Shown here: positions 9,862 through 16,308 of the stretch, one piece after another
Layout of the letters: each line of letters begins with the position of its first letter
Position numbering within the stretch: the first letter of the stretch is position 1
Source of the DNA: an uncultured Prevotellaceae bacterium
Lineage (GTDB): Bacteria > Bacteroidota > Bacteroidia > Bacteroidales > Bacteroidaceae
Length of the DNA stretch: 33,940 nucleotides
Reading direction: 5' to 3'
Assembly: GCA_900318815.1 (NCBI GenBank)
Contig: ONMA01000053.1
Location: 1-33,940 of the forward strand
Translations under genes and position numbers: made by a program
Notes under the pieces: model-generated
What the model saw: only the letters and a program-made list of their open reading frames with translations
Database searches by the model: none
What the model was told of the DNA's origin: nothing

Positions 9862-10692
9862 TTATTTGTTGATTATTCTTTTCGATTTGTTGCCCGTTGC
9901 CGCGTCTTCGGTGGCGCAGGCGCCCGATTCTATCACGTTGCCATACTCGGTGAGCGAGTAGAAGATGTAGATGAACACGCAGATGCCTGCGACCAGCAGC
10001 AGCGTGAAGGGCCACACTGCCGTGGGCAGCAGGGCGGTGATGACTATGCCGCCTATCCCGAACAAGATGATGAGGTGGGCACCGATGATGAATGAGTGGT
10101 GAGAGCTGAGCACCGTGCGCTTGAGTTCGGGCGTCCACCATTGGGGAGCCTCCGCGTCGGCAGGCATGTGCAGGATGTTGCGGCGCACCTGGTAGTAGGT
10201 GCGATAGAACGTAAAGGCAATGAACGCGGCGTGGAGGAAAAAGGCCCCCCATACGGCCCCCAAGGGGGCTTCAATAGCTTTGCTGTTGAGGGACAAGTCT
10301 ATAGAAGCCCCCTCGGGGGCCGTAAGGGGGGCTATCCAGTAGGCTATGATACTCACGAATAGTATGGTAAGGTCGCGCCTCACCACCATCTTATTCAAAT
10401 ACAGGGGATTGAGCAGGGAAGTGTGGCTCCAGCCGAAGAACACGCCGGCACAGTGGAAGTAGGTGAGGGAAAGGGCCGTGGCAGCGGCTGGCCACGACGT
10501 GCGCCACTCAAAATGCTCGTGAAGCAGAAAGCCGATGCCGAAAATGACGTAGGTGAGGGCTACCAGACGGCGGGAACGATGATAGACACCGTAGTCGTGA
10601 TACCAGTAATTGTTATGCAGCAGAACGAAGGCAATCAGGATATTGATGCCTCCGGCCAAGAGCAATACCGTGTGGTAGAGTTGAAGTTCCAT
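9862..10692 (-). CDS. Seven-helix membrane protein resembling the sensor half of the adjacent AraC regulator (276 aa)
   Basis: About seven hydrophobic segments (roughly 8-25, 43-58, 70-88, 107-120, 146-162, 200-220, 226-246), then a short polar tail ending 'NKSKRIINK'. Segment order and several loop signatures match the membrane half of the divergent AraC-type regulator: 'RSRRLVALTYVIFGIGFLL' against 'RARWLMAAGISLLDVQFIL', and an aromatic 'FYRTYY' against 'CYYTYR' near helix 5. It lacks the cytoplasmic HTH domain. I infer a paralogous, DNA-binding-less partner that could modulate or pair with the regulator; a transporter-like role is not excluded. It is the first gene of the minus-strand run, with a TAATTTTG box about 27 nt upstream. 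Residues 121-150 are encoded by an inverted-repeat element. Confidence 0.85.
   Translation of the reverse strand: MELQLYHTVLLLAGGINILIAFVLLHNNYWYHDYGVYHRSRRLVALTYVIFGIGFLLHEHFEWRTSWPAAATALSLTYFHCAGVFFGWSHTSLLNPLYLNKMVVRRDLTILFVSIIAYWIAPLTAPEGASIDLSLNSKAIEAPLGAVWGAFFLHAAFIAFTFYRTYYQVRRNILHMPADAEAPQWWTPELKRTVLSSHHSFIIGAHLIILFGIGGIVITALLPTAVWPFTLLLVAGICVFIYIFYSLTEYGNVIESGACATEDAATGNKSKRIINK
10244..10332. repeat. Inverted-repeat element inside the 7-TM gene
   Basis: Two 29-bp arms (10244-10272 and 10304-10332) are reverse complements at 27 of 29 positions and flank a 31-bp spacer. Each arm is itself built from runs such as ggcccccaagggggc. The G/C-run composition is unlike the surrounding coding DNA and looks like a mobile intergenic palindrome. 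It encodes the loop between helices 4 and 5 without breaking the frame. Confidence 0.85.
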
Positions 10693-10718
10693 CTATTGCT
10701 TGATTTTGTTTGACGTTG

Positions 10719-10726
10719 CAAAATTA
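10719..10726 (-). promoter_or_regulatory. -7 promoter box (TAATTTTG) for the 7-TM operon
   Basis: The minus strand reads TAATTTTG, matching the Bacteroidota -7 consensus TAnnTTTG, 26 nt before the ATG at 10692. The GTGTGTAA operator copies begin about 20 bp further upstream, where an activator would sit. Confidence 0.6.
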
Positions 10727-10746
10727 GCCAAAAGTAATGGATAAAA

Positions 10747-10820
10747 GTGTGTAAAAAACAACAATGGTGTGTAATTTTCAAAAAAAAGGTGTGTAAATTC
10801 GCGAAATTTACACACCTTTT
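10747..10820. promoter_or_regulatory. Direct/inverted repeat operator between the divergent regulator and 7-TM operon
   Basis: GTGTGTAA occurs in direct orientation at 10747, 10767 and 10789 (spacings 20 and 22 bp, about two helical turns) and inverted at 10808-10815. The last pair sits in a perfect 16-bp inverted repeat, arms 10784-10799 and 10805-10820 around CGCGA. Helically phased direct repeats suit AraC-family binding. The array lies immediately upstream of the -7 boxes of both divergent promoters, so one protein could control both. The binding protein is inferred, not shown. Confidence 0.7.
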
Positions 10821-10844
10821 GTTACAACATATTAAAATTTTTCT

Positions 10845-10852
10845 TAACTTTG
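10845..10852 (+). promoter_or_regulatory. -7 promoter box (TAACTTTG) for the AraC-type regulator
   Basis: Exact match to TAnnTTTG, only 8 nt before the ATG at 10861. This places transcription start very close to the start codon (near-leaderless mRNA) and rejects the longer reading that begins at 10747, upstream of the promoter. Confidence 0.65.
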
Positions 10853-10860
10853 CACTTGAT

Positions 10861-11973
10861 ATGAAACAGATGCAATTTGCAGCCATCATCATGATGACGC
10901 TACTCACACTGAAACTGTTGCTGCTGCCCAACAGGCTGACCGGGAAGAATATCGTGAACCGGGCACGCTGGCTGATGGCGGCAGGCATATCATTATTGGA
11001 CGTGCAATTCATCCTGCAATACAAACTGGAACTTCGTGCCATGGGCGTGACGCAGGCCGTGATGGTCAATATCTTGATGTTCATCCCCTGCTCGGCCCTG
11101 CTCTCCATTGCCATTCAGCACCTGCAGCGACAGGGACGCATCGGTTTCTGGGACCGGTGGATTGGCCTGGTGGCCTGGGTGGGGGCTGCGGCGCTGATGG
11201 CAGGTGCCATCGTCTACGACGGGCAACCCCTGCTCGCCGACACGCCAGAACGCCATTCGGCACAGGTGGGCGCGGCCTTGTGCTATTTCGCCATGCAGTG
11301 CTACTACACCTACCGCTCCCTGATTAACCTGCATGCCATGAGCCGGGCCATGCACAACTACTACGACCGCGACATGGATGGCATCCTGCGCTGGATGAAG
11401 TACAGCATCATCTTCCTGGCCGTCCTGGCCATCATGGCCCCGCTGCTCATCTTCCGCTGGGGCATGTTGCTGGCCGTCTATTCCATTCTCGCCTTCGGCT
11501 GCATCTTCTATTTCGTCGACAGCTTCTGCAGCTACGTGGTCAGCTCGGCACCGGCCAAGGTGGAGGAGGCCGAGAAGAGCGAGGAGGAAGAGGAGAGCGA
11601 AAGCACAAAGGTACAGGAGAAGACGGAGGAAATCAGCGAGAACATGCAGCGTGTGGAAAAGGCCGTGGCGAAGTGGAAGGAGAAGGGTGGACACTTGAAG
11701 AGCGGTCTGAAGTTGCCCAGTGCCGCCGAGGGCATCGGCGTGCCGCAGTACCTGCTGTCTACCTGGCTGCGGACGAAGGGCATGAAGTATAACGAGTGGA
11801 TGACGGACCTGCGTATTGAGGAGGCGAAGAACATGCTCCTGAGCAATCGCGAATGGAGCAACGAGTACATCGCCCAGCGGTGCGGCTTCAACGACCGCAG
11901 CTATTTCCAGCGGAAGTTCAAGGAAAGAACAGGCATCTCGCCTGCTGATTTCATAGAACACCAAGCTTCCTAA
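10861..11973 (+). CDS. Membrane-embedded AraC-family transcriptional regulator (370 aa)
   Basis: About seven transmembrane segments occupy residues 5-220. An acidic linker follows (about 233-258, a run of Glu and Lys), then a coiled-coil-like stretch and an AraC/XylS HTH domain at about 285-366 with the typical 'YIAQRCGFNDRSYFQRKFKE' and 'TGISPADF'. The DNA-binding domain is thus tethered to the membrane, with the 7-TM part as the likely sensor. The start at 10861 is chosen because the TAACTTTG box lies just before it. The divergent neighbour encodes a 7-TM protein of the same architecture without HTH. The shared intergenic repeat array suggests control of itself and of the operon ending in the giant surface protein. 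The signal is unknown. Confidence 0.9.
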   Translation: MKQMQFAAIIMMTLLTLKLLLLPNRLTGKNIVNRARWLMAAGISLLDVQFILQYKLELRAMGVTQAVMVNILMFIPCSALLSIAIQHLQRQGRIGFWDRWIGLVAWVGAAALMAGAIVYDGQPLLADTPERHSAQVGAALCYFAMQCYYTYRSLINLHAMSRAMHNYYDRDMDGILRWMKYSIIFLAVLAIMAPLLIFRWGMLLAVYSILAFGCIFYFVDSFCSYVVSSAPAKVEEAEKSEEEEESESTKVQEKTEEISENMQRVEKAVAKWKEKGGHLKSGLKLPSAAEGIGVPQYLLSTWLRTKGMKYNEWMTDLRIEEAKNMLLSNREWSNEYIAQRCGFNDRSYFQRKFKERTGISPADFIEHQAS

Positions 11974-11979
11974 CTATAA

Positions 11980-12049
11980 ACAACGGATTTCACGGATTAT
12001 ACGGATTTTGAGCTACCAGACAATCCGTATAATCCGTGAAATCCGTTGT
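11980..12049. repeat. Family B inverted repeat, compact copy (terminator-like)
   Basis: Perfect 28-bp arms at 11980-12007 and 12022-12049 around a 14-nt spacer; each arm contains cggatttcacggattatacg. It starts 7 nt after the regulator's stop codon and would form a very stable hairpin in either transcript, so a bidirectional terminator role is likely. The same arms recur at 22642-22669 and 22955-22982. Confidence 0.85.
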
Positions 12050-12086
12050 AGTTATTCTTACATGCGAAGTTGAGTTACTTAAAATA

Positions 12087-12342
12087 ATTCGTGCTGTTGC
12101 GATTGAAAGACGCTGAAAGCGTCACCTCTCAATAGCCGTAGGTCGGAACGACCTGCGGATAGCAGACAAGGGAGGGGAAAGCACTCTGAAAGAGTGCCCC
12201 AACACCGCGTATTGGGCGACCCCTTTGGGCGACCCCTTTGGGGTCGATGTACCTTCTCACGTTCTATCCGTAGGTCCTTCGGACACTACGGCTACTAAGA
12301 GGTGACGCTTTCAGCGTCTTTCATCTTTCAATCGCAGCACGA
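12087..12342. repeat. Family A composite palindromic element, copy 1
   Basis: The ends are near inverted copies: cgtgctgttgcgattgaaag on the left, and on the right (about 12320-12341) caatcgcagcacg. Inside are serial hairpins: gacgctgaaagcgtc, ccgtaggtcggaacgacct, gcactctgaaagagtgc and cgacccctttggggtcg. The last unit is partly duplicated at 12214-12246. No ORF is present. It fills the convergent junction between the AraC regulator and aguB. Related copies lie at 15835-16291 and 22752-22895. Confidence 0.85.
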
Positions 12343-12352
12343 AAAATAATTA

Positions 12353-12403
12353 GTTTAATTCTTTGCAAGCAAAGCGACCATAGGTCGAGCGCGTGCAATT
12401 CGT
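12353..12403. repeat. Family F short repeat, copy 1
   Basis: Contains gcgaccataggtcgagcgcg with flanking ctttgcaagcaaag; a related stretch (gcgaccagaggtcgagcggg) is at 18075-18105. From here to the aguB stop at 12432 I see only AT-rich DNA and no gene. Confidence 0.5.
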
Positions 12404-12431
12404 GGTAGAAAGAAAACTTCAGTTAATATAA

Positions 12432-13346
12432 TTATGAGTCGATGAAGCGGCGGGTGATGTCGCCATAGCTGTCGATGCGGCGGTCGCGCAGGAAAGGCCA
12501 CCAGCGGCGCACCTGTTCGGCACGACGCATGTCAACGTCGACGATGATGCTCTCTTCCTCGTCGGTAGAGGCCTCGTAGAAGAGCTCGCCCTGTGGGCCG
12601 CAGACAAACGACGTGCCCCAGAAAAGGGCTCCATTGGTGGATGCACTCGGGCTTTGCTCGTTTGCTACCGAAGGGTCGCAAGAAGAGGAGGCCTCCCATC
12701 CGACGCGGTTTACCGCAACGACGGGCAGACCGTTGGCCACGGCATGTCCGCGCATCACCGTCTGCCACGCCATGCGCTGCCGCTGCTGCTCATCAGCTGT
12801 ATCGTTGGGGTCGTAGCCGATGGCGGTGGGATAGATGAGGATCTCGGCCCCTTGGAGTGCCATGAGCCGGGCGGCCTCGGGATACCACTGGTCCCAGCAG
12901 ACGAGTACGCCAAGACAGCCCACCGAGGTCTGGATGGGATGGAAGCCCAGGTCGCCGGGAGTGAAGTAGAACTTCTCGTAGTAGCCGGGGTCGTCGGGGA
13001 TGTGCATCTTGCGGTACTTGCCTGCTATCGTACCGTCCTTCTCGAACACCACGGCGGTGTTGTGGTAGAGACCGGCGGCACGCCGCTCGAAGAGCGAAGT
13101 GACGAGTACCACGCCTAACTCCTTGGCCAACGAGCCATAGAGATGGGTCGACGGGCCGGGGATGGGTTCGGCAAGGTCGAAGTTGTCTACGTGCTCTATC
13201 TGACAGAAATAGAGCGAGTTGTGCAGTTCTTGCAGAACGATGAGCTCTGCGCCACGGCGGGCCAGGTCGCGGATGCCGTCGCACAGGCGCTCGATGTTAT
13301 TCACTGTGTCAGCCGTGTTGTGCTGTTGTAGGAAACCTATCTTCAT
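12432..13346 (-). CDS. aguB: N-carbamoylputrescine amidohydrolase
   Basis: A 304-aa carbon-nitrogen hydrolase (nitrilase superfamily) with the full catalytic triad: Glu40 in 'LIVLQELHNSLYF', Lys113 in 'GKYRKMHIPDDPGYYEKF' and Cys150 in 'GVLVCWDQWYPEAARL'. The 'DPGYYEKFYFTPGD' stretch is typical of the AguB branch. It hydrolyses N-carbamoylputrescine to putrescine, CO2 and ammonia in the cytoplasm. It starts 4 nt after the stop of the agmatine deiminase gene, which makes the preceding intermediate, so the two form a two-step operon. Length and start agree with the family. An apparent Ser/Glu-rich loop (about 217-233, 'EASSSCDPSVANEQSPSAS') may be a lineage-specific insertion. Confidence 0.95.
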   Translation of the reverse strand: MKIGFLQQHNTADTVNNIERLCDGIRDLARRGAELIVLQELHNSLYFCQIEHVDNFDLAEPIPGPSTHLYGSLAKELGVVLVTSLFERRAAGLYHNTAVVFEKDGTIAGKYRKMHIPDDPGYYEKFYFTPGDLGFHPIQTSVGCLGVLVCWDQWYPEAARLMALQGAEILIYPTAIGYDPNDTADEQQRQRMAWQTVMRGHAVANGLPVVAVNRVGWEASSSCDPSVANEQSPSASTNGALFWGTSFVCGPQGELFYEASTDEEESIIVDVDMRRAEQVRRWWPFLRDRRIDSYGDITRRFIDS

Positions 13347-13350
13347 TGTT

Positions 13351-14337
13351 TTACGGATTATGGACTAAGACTCCTGCGGGGAACTGCATGGTGCAGCAGT
13401 GCAGGGAGCCATGCTGGCGGATGATGCTGCGGCAGTCTATGCCCACCACCTCGCGGTCGGGAAAGACCCGCTGGATGGCGGCCAGTGCCTCGGCATCGAG
13501 GTCGGGCTGTGCGTAGGTGGGGCAGAGCACGGCTCCGTTGACGATGAGGAAGTTGGCGTAGGTGGCGGGCAGGCGCATGCCGTCCTCATCGAAGATGGGC
13601 CGGGGCGTGGGCAGTTTCATCAATCGGTAGGGAAGGCCCTCCCTGGTTCGGAACGTTTGTAGCTGTTCTTCCATCAGGCGCAACGCTTCGTATTGCTCGT
13701 CCTGCGGGTCGTCACACCCTATATATAATAAGGTGTCGTCGGGACAGATGCGCACCAGCGTGTCGATATGCCCGTCGGTGTCGTCGCCCGTCAGTTGTCC
13801 GTGGTCTATCCATAGCACCCGTTCGGCACAGAGATATTCTTTCAGCCGTTCCTCTATCTGTTGTTGGGTGAGCGGCTGGTTGCGGTGGGGGGCCATCAGG
13901 CAGGCGGTAGTGGTGAAGATGGTGCCGTGCCCGTCGCTCTCGATGGAGCCGCCTTCGAGTACGAAGTCTAAGTGGTCGACATACTGCCCCGATACTTTCC
14001 CCTCGTCGTAGAGGCGGCGGTTGATGGCATTGTCGAGACTGGCAGGGAACTTCTCGCCCCAGCCGTTGAAACAGAAGTCGAGGAGGAGTGGGGGGGCGGC
14101 AGGGGCTTCGGATAAGAGGCAGATGAACCCATGATCCCTGGCCCAAGTGTCGTTGGTGGGAGGCCCTACCACTAACAGTGGCTCGCGCTTGCGAATCTCA
14201 CGGGCCATCTCGTCGTAGGTGGAAAGGATTTCGTCGAGCATGGGTGCCCAGTCTGTCTGGGCATGGGGCCAGGTGAGCTGAATGCCGCTCTGCGGCTCCC
14301 ATTCGGCGGGTAAACGGTAATGATAATGCTGATTCAT
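13351..14337 (-). CDS. aguA: Agmatine deiminase
   Basis: A 328-aa peptidylarginine-deiminase-like protein of the guanidino-modifying superfamily. Visible motifs: 'PAEWEPQSGIQLTWPH' at 10-25, 'NDTWARDHG' at 62-70, 'EGGSIESDG' at 128-136, 'LTGDDTDGHIDTLVR' at 182-196 and the nucleophile Cys in 'GSLHCCTMQF' near 314. It converts agmatine to N-carbamoylputrescine and ammonia, feeding the adjacent AguB. The N-terminus fits the family, so the ATG at 14337 is accepted. A TACCTTTG box lies only 5 nt before that ATG, implying a transcript with almost no leader. The promoter region is shared with the divergent ABC-like gene at 14455. Confidence 0.96.
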   Translation of the reverse strand: MNQHYHYRLPAEWEPQSGIQLTWPHAQTDWAPMLDEILSTYDEMAREIRKREPLLVVGPPTNDTWARDHGFICLLSEAPAAPPLLLDFCFNGWGEKFPASLDNAINRRLYDEGKVSGQYVDHLDFVLEGGSIESDGHGTIFTTTACLMAPHRNQPLTQQQIEERLKEYLCAERVLWIDHGQLTGDDTDGHIDTLVRICPDDTLLYIGCDDPQDEQYEALRLMEEQLQTFRTREGLPYRLMKLPTPRPIFDEDGMRLPATYANFLIVNGAVLCPTYAQPDLDAEALAAIQRVFPDREVVGIDCRSIIRQHGSLHCCTMQFPAGVLVHNP

Positions 14338-14342
14338 AGGTG

Positions 14343-14350
14343 CAAAGGTA
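14343..14350 (-). promoter_or_regulatory. -7 promoter box (TACCTTTG) for aguAB
   Basis: Minus-strand exact match to TAnnTTTG within a ttttttcgtacctttgca context typical of Bacteroidota promoters. Only 5 nt separate it from the aguA ATG. Confidence 0.6.
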
Positions 14351-14425
14351 CGAAAAAAATCATCATTTTATGCCAAATATGGTATTTTCTTTGGTCGGAT
14401 GGGGCATCAAATCAATATTTTTGTG

Positions 14426-14433
14426 TAAATTTG
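14426..14433 (+). promoter_or_regulatory. -7 promoter box (TAAATTTG) for the ABC-like pair
   Basis: TAAATTTG on the plus strand, 21 nt before the ATG at 14455. It supports that start over the longer in-frame reading from 14320, which would begin upstream of the promoter. Confidence 0.6.
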
Positions 14434-14454
14434 CACCAAACAATCAACATAGAT

Positions 14455-15018
14455 ATGACGCTCGAACTGAATAACGTGCTGATAGAAGGCGAGACGAGGC
14501 CGCTCTCGCTGATGGCCCATACAGGAAAAATGACCTGTATGACAGGCGGGTCGTGTGAGCGTCGCACCCGCTGGCTGCTGGCCATGATGGGCTTCCTGCC
14601 GGTGCAGGAGGGATTCATCTGCATCGACGGCGAACCGCTGAACGTGCGCACGACGCCCGACTTCCGTAGTTTGATGGCCTACGCTCCTGCCCAGCTCGGC
14701 GTGGCCAGTGAGGTGTATCGGTATGAACCGCCATCGGTGCAGGACGTGTTCCAACTGAAGGCGAACCGAAGGCTGCCCATCTCTAACGGTTTGCTGGGTG
14801 AGGAGATGCGACGCATCGACGCGCAGGGCGACCGCGACCGCGTGCAGCTGATTGCGGTGGCCACGCTGCTCGAAAAGCCCATCATGCTGATTGACAGCCC
14901 CATCCCTACGGCGGCATCCTACCTGCAGCAGCAGGCAAGGAAGGGGAAGGTGGTGCTGGTGGCCAGCGGCGATAGGGAGATTTTAGCGGCCAGTGATGAC
15001 ATTGTGGAACTTATATAG
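14455..15018 (+). CDS. Degenerate ABC-transporter ATPase (FetA-like) lacking catalytic motifs
   Basis: The 187-aa protein keeps the outline of a small ABC ATPase: 'MTLELNNVLI' strand, a P-loop-position segment at 29-38, 'EGFICIDGEPLN' at 52-63, a Q-loop-like 'MAYAPAQLG' at 74-82, and a Walker-B-like 'KPIMLIDSP' at 141-149. The P-loop reads 'TGGSCERRTR' instead of GxxGxGKST, Ser replaces the catalytic Glu after Walker B, 'ASGDREIL' stands where a switch His is expected, and no LSGGQ signature is seen. Catalysis is therefore very unlikely. It is followed after 12 nt by a FetB-type permease gene, so it is the ATPase-position partner of that pair. A regulatory or structural subunit is the best inference; pseudogene decay is the alternative, though the frame is intact. 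Confidence 0.82.
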   Translation: MTLELNNVLIEGETRPLSLMAHTGKMTCMTGGSCERRTRWLLAMMGFLPVQEGFICIDGEPLNVRTTPDFRSLMAYAPAQLGVASEVYRYEPPSVQDVFQLKANRRLPISNGLLGEEMRRIDAQGDRDRVQLIAVATLLEKPIMLIDSPIPTAASYLQQQARKGKVVLVASGDREILAASDDIVELI

Positions 15019-15030
15019 GACTGAATAGAC

Positions 15031-15810
15031 ATGCAAACAAGCGACATATCATTATGGGGGACAGCGGTGCTGATGCTGTTGACAGGCGTGGCCGCTGGCC
15101 TGTTCCTGCTCGTTGACCGGCGACTGGGCATGCGTCTTGGGCGATTGCTACTGGTGTCCACGTTCCAGTTGGCCGTGATGGGCACACTGGCGTGGGGAGT
15201 CTTGTACCTGAATGTGTGGTGGGCCGACGTGGCGTTCCTGCTGTTGGTGGTGTTGGCCGAAAGCCTGTTGCTCACGTACCAAATACGTATGGGCTGGCGT
15301 TTCCTGCCTGTACTCTTCGGCGCGATGCTGGTGGCCGTGCTGGCCGTCGGTGCTTGTCTGCTCTGGTCGTTGACTGCCGTCATGCCCTACCTGTCGCACC
15401 ATCTGCTGATGGCGGTGGTGGGGCTGTTGCTGGTGCTGCTTCACTTCTCCGTGCGCCGGGGGGTGCTGATTTATTTGGGCAGTTTGCGCAGCACCACGAT
15501 TCATCGGCAGTACATGCTGTCGTGTGGAGCCACCCATGTGGAGTCGGTCATACCCAGTGTGCGGCGTTCGTTCCGTGCCGCGCTGATCCCGTTGATGCGC
15601 ACGATGGCTTCGCCCGCCATTGCCTCGTTAGCGTTGTTGTTCTGCGGCATGCTGATGTGTGGTGCCTCGCCCGTGGCGGCGGCACTCATCGTCTGGCTAT
15701 TCGTAGCGGCCACCTTCACCTCGACCATCATCACCCTTTTGCTTACTTTCTATCTCTCAGACCGCTGGCTCTTCGACCAGCAGGGCAACCTGAAAGTGGG
15801 TAATCCGTGA
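15031..15810 (+). CDS. FetB/UPF0014-type ABC permease
   Basis: A 259-aa protein with about seven hydrophobic segments and the conserved UPF0014 (FetB, YbbM) C-terminal half: 'YMLSCGATHVESVIPSVRRS', then 'RAALIPLMRTMASPAIAS', then a Gly/Met-rich helix ('LLFCGMLMCGASPVAAAL'). In E. coli FetAB is linked to iron efflux and oxidative-stress resistance; the substrate here is not established. It follows the degenerate ATPase gene by 12 nt and is surely co-transcribed. Usually FetA powers the permease; here the ATPase-like partner has lost its motifs, so energising would need another ATPase or the protein has another role. A repeat cluster starts 25 nt after the stop. Confidence 0.85.
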   Translation: MQTSDISLWGTAVLMLLTGVAAGLFLLVDRRLGMRLGRLLLVSTFQLAVMGTLAWGVLYLNVWWADVAFLLLVVLAESLLLTYQIRMGWRFLPVLFGAMLVAVLAVGACLLWSLTAVMPYLSHHLLMAVVGLLLVLLHFSVRRGVLIYLGSLRSTTIHRQYMLSCGATHVESVIPSVRRSFRAALIPLMRTMASPAIASLALLFCGMLMCGASPVAAALIVWLFVAATFTSTIITLLLTFYLSDRWLFDQQGNLKVGNP

Positions 15811-15834
15811 ACTAAGAAACATCCCGGAATTATT

Positions 15835-16291
15835 CGTGCTGTACGCGATTGAAAGACGCTGAAAGCGTCACCTCTTAATAGCCGTAGGTCGGAACGACCT
15901 GCGGATAGAATGTGGATAGTGACGTTGACGCTGAAAGCGTCACCTCTCAATAGCCGTAGGTCGGAACGACCTGCGGATAGAACGTGAGAAGGTACATCGA
16001 CCCCAAAGGGGTCGCCCTATACGCGGTATTGTGGCTATCAGTGCTCACGGTTGCCCTCCCCTTCGGGTGCTTTCCCCTCCCTTGTCTACTATCCGCAGGT
16101 CCTACGGACGCTACGGTATTGAGAGGCGACTCTTTCAGAGTCGATGTCACCAACCACATTCTGTCCGTAGGTCGTATCGACCTACGGCTATTGAGAGGCG
16201 ACGCTTTCAGCGTCGATGTCACCATTTACATCCTGTCCGTAGGTCGTACCGACCTACGGCTATTGAGAGGCGACGCTTTCAGCGTCTTTCA
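15835..16291. repeat. Family A composite palindromic element, expanded copy 2
   Basis: About 460 bp of serial hairpins with no ORF: gacgctgaaagcgtc units near 15855 and 15928, ccgtaggtcggaacgacct near 15882 and 15955, gaccccaaaggggtc near 15999, and a mirrored right half with three ccgtaggtc/cctacgg hairpins and three 'gaggcgac...gtc' units. The left half matches element 1 and the right half is its inverted amplified version. It fills the convergent junction between the FetB-type gene and the GT4 gene. Confidence 0.85.
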
Positions 16292-16308
16292 AAAGCAACA
16301 GGTCGTAT

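Noticed and set aside
10747-10860. 38-residue N-terminal extension of the AraC regulator
   Set aside because: It would translate the operator repeats and promoter box; Lys/Cys/Phe-rich and unlike the family.
10993-11964. 323-codon minus-strand ORF
   Set aside because: Antisense shadow of the AraC-type regulator; composition is His/Gln/Ala-rich and no motif is visible.
12087-12342. Family A element as an insertion sequence
   Set aside because: No transposase ORF and no clear target-site duplication; it is at most a non-autonomous or REP-like element.
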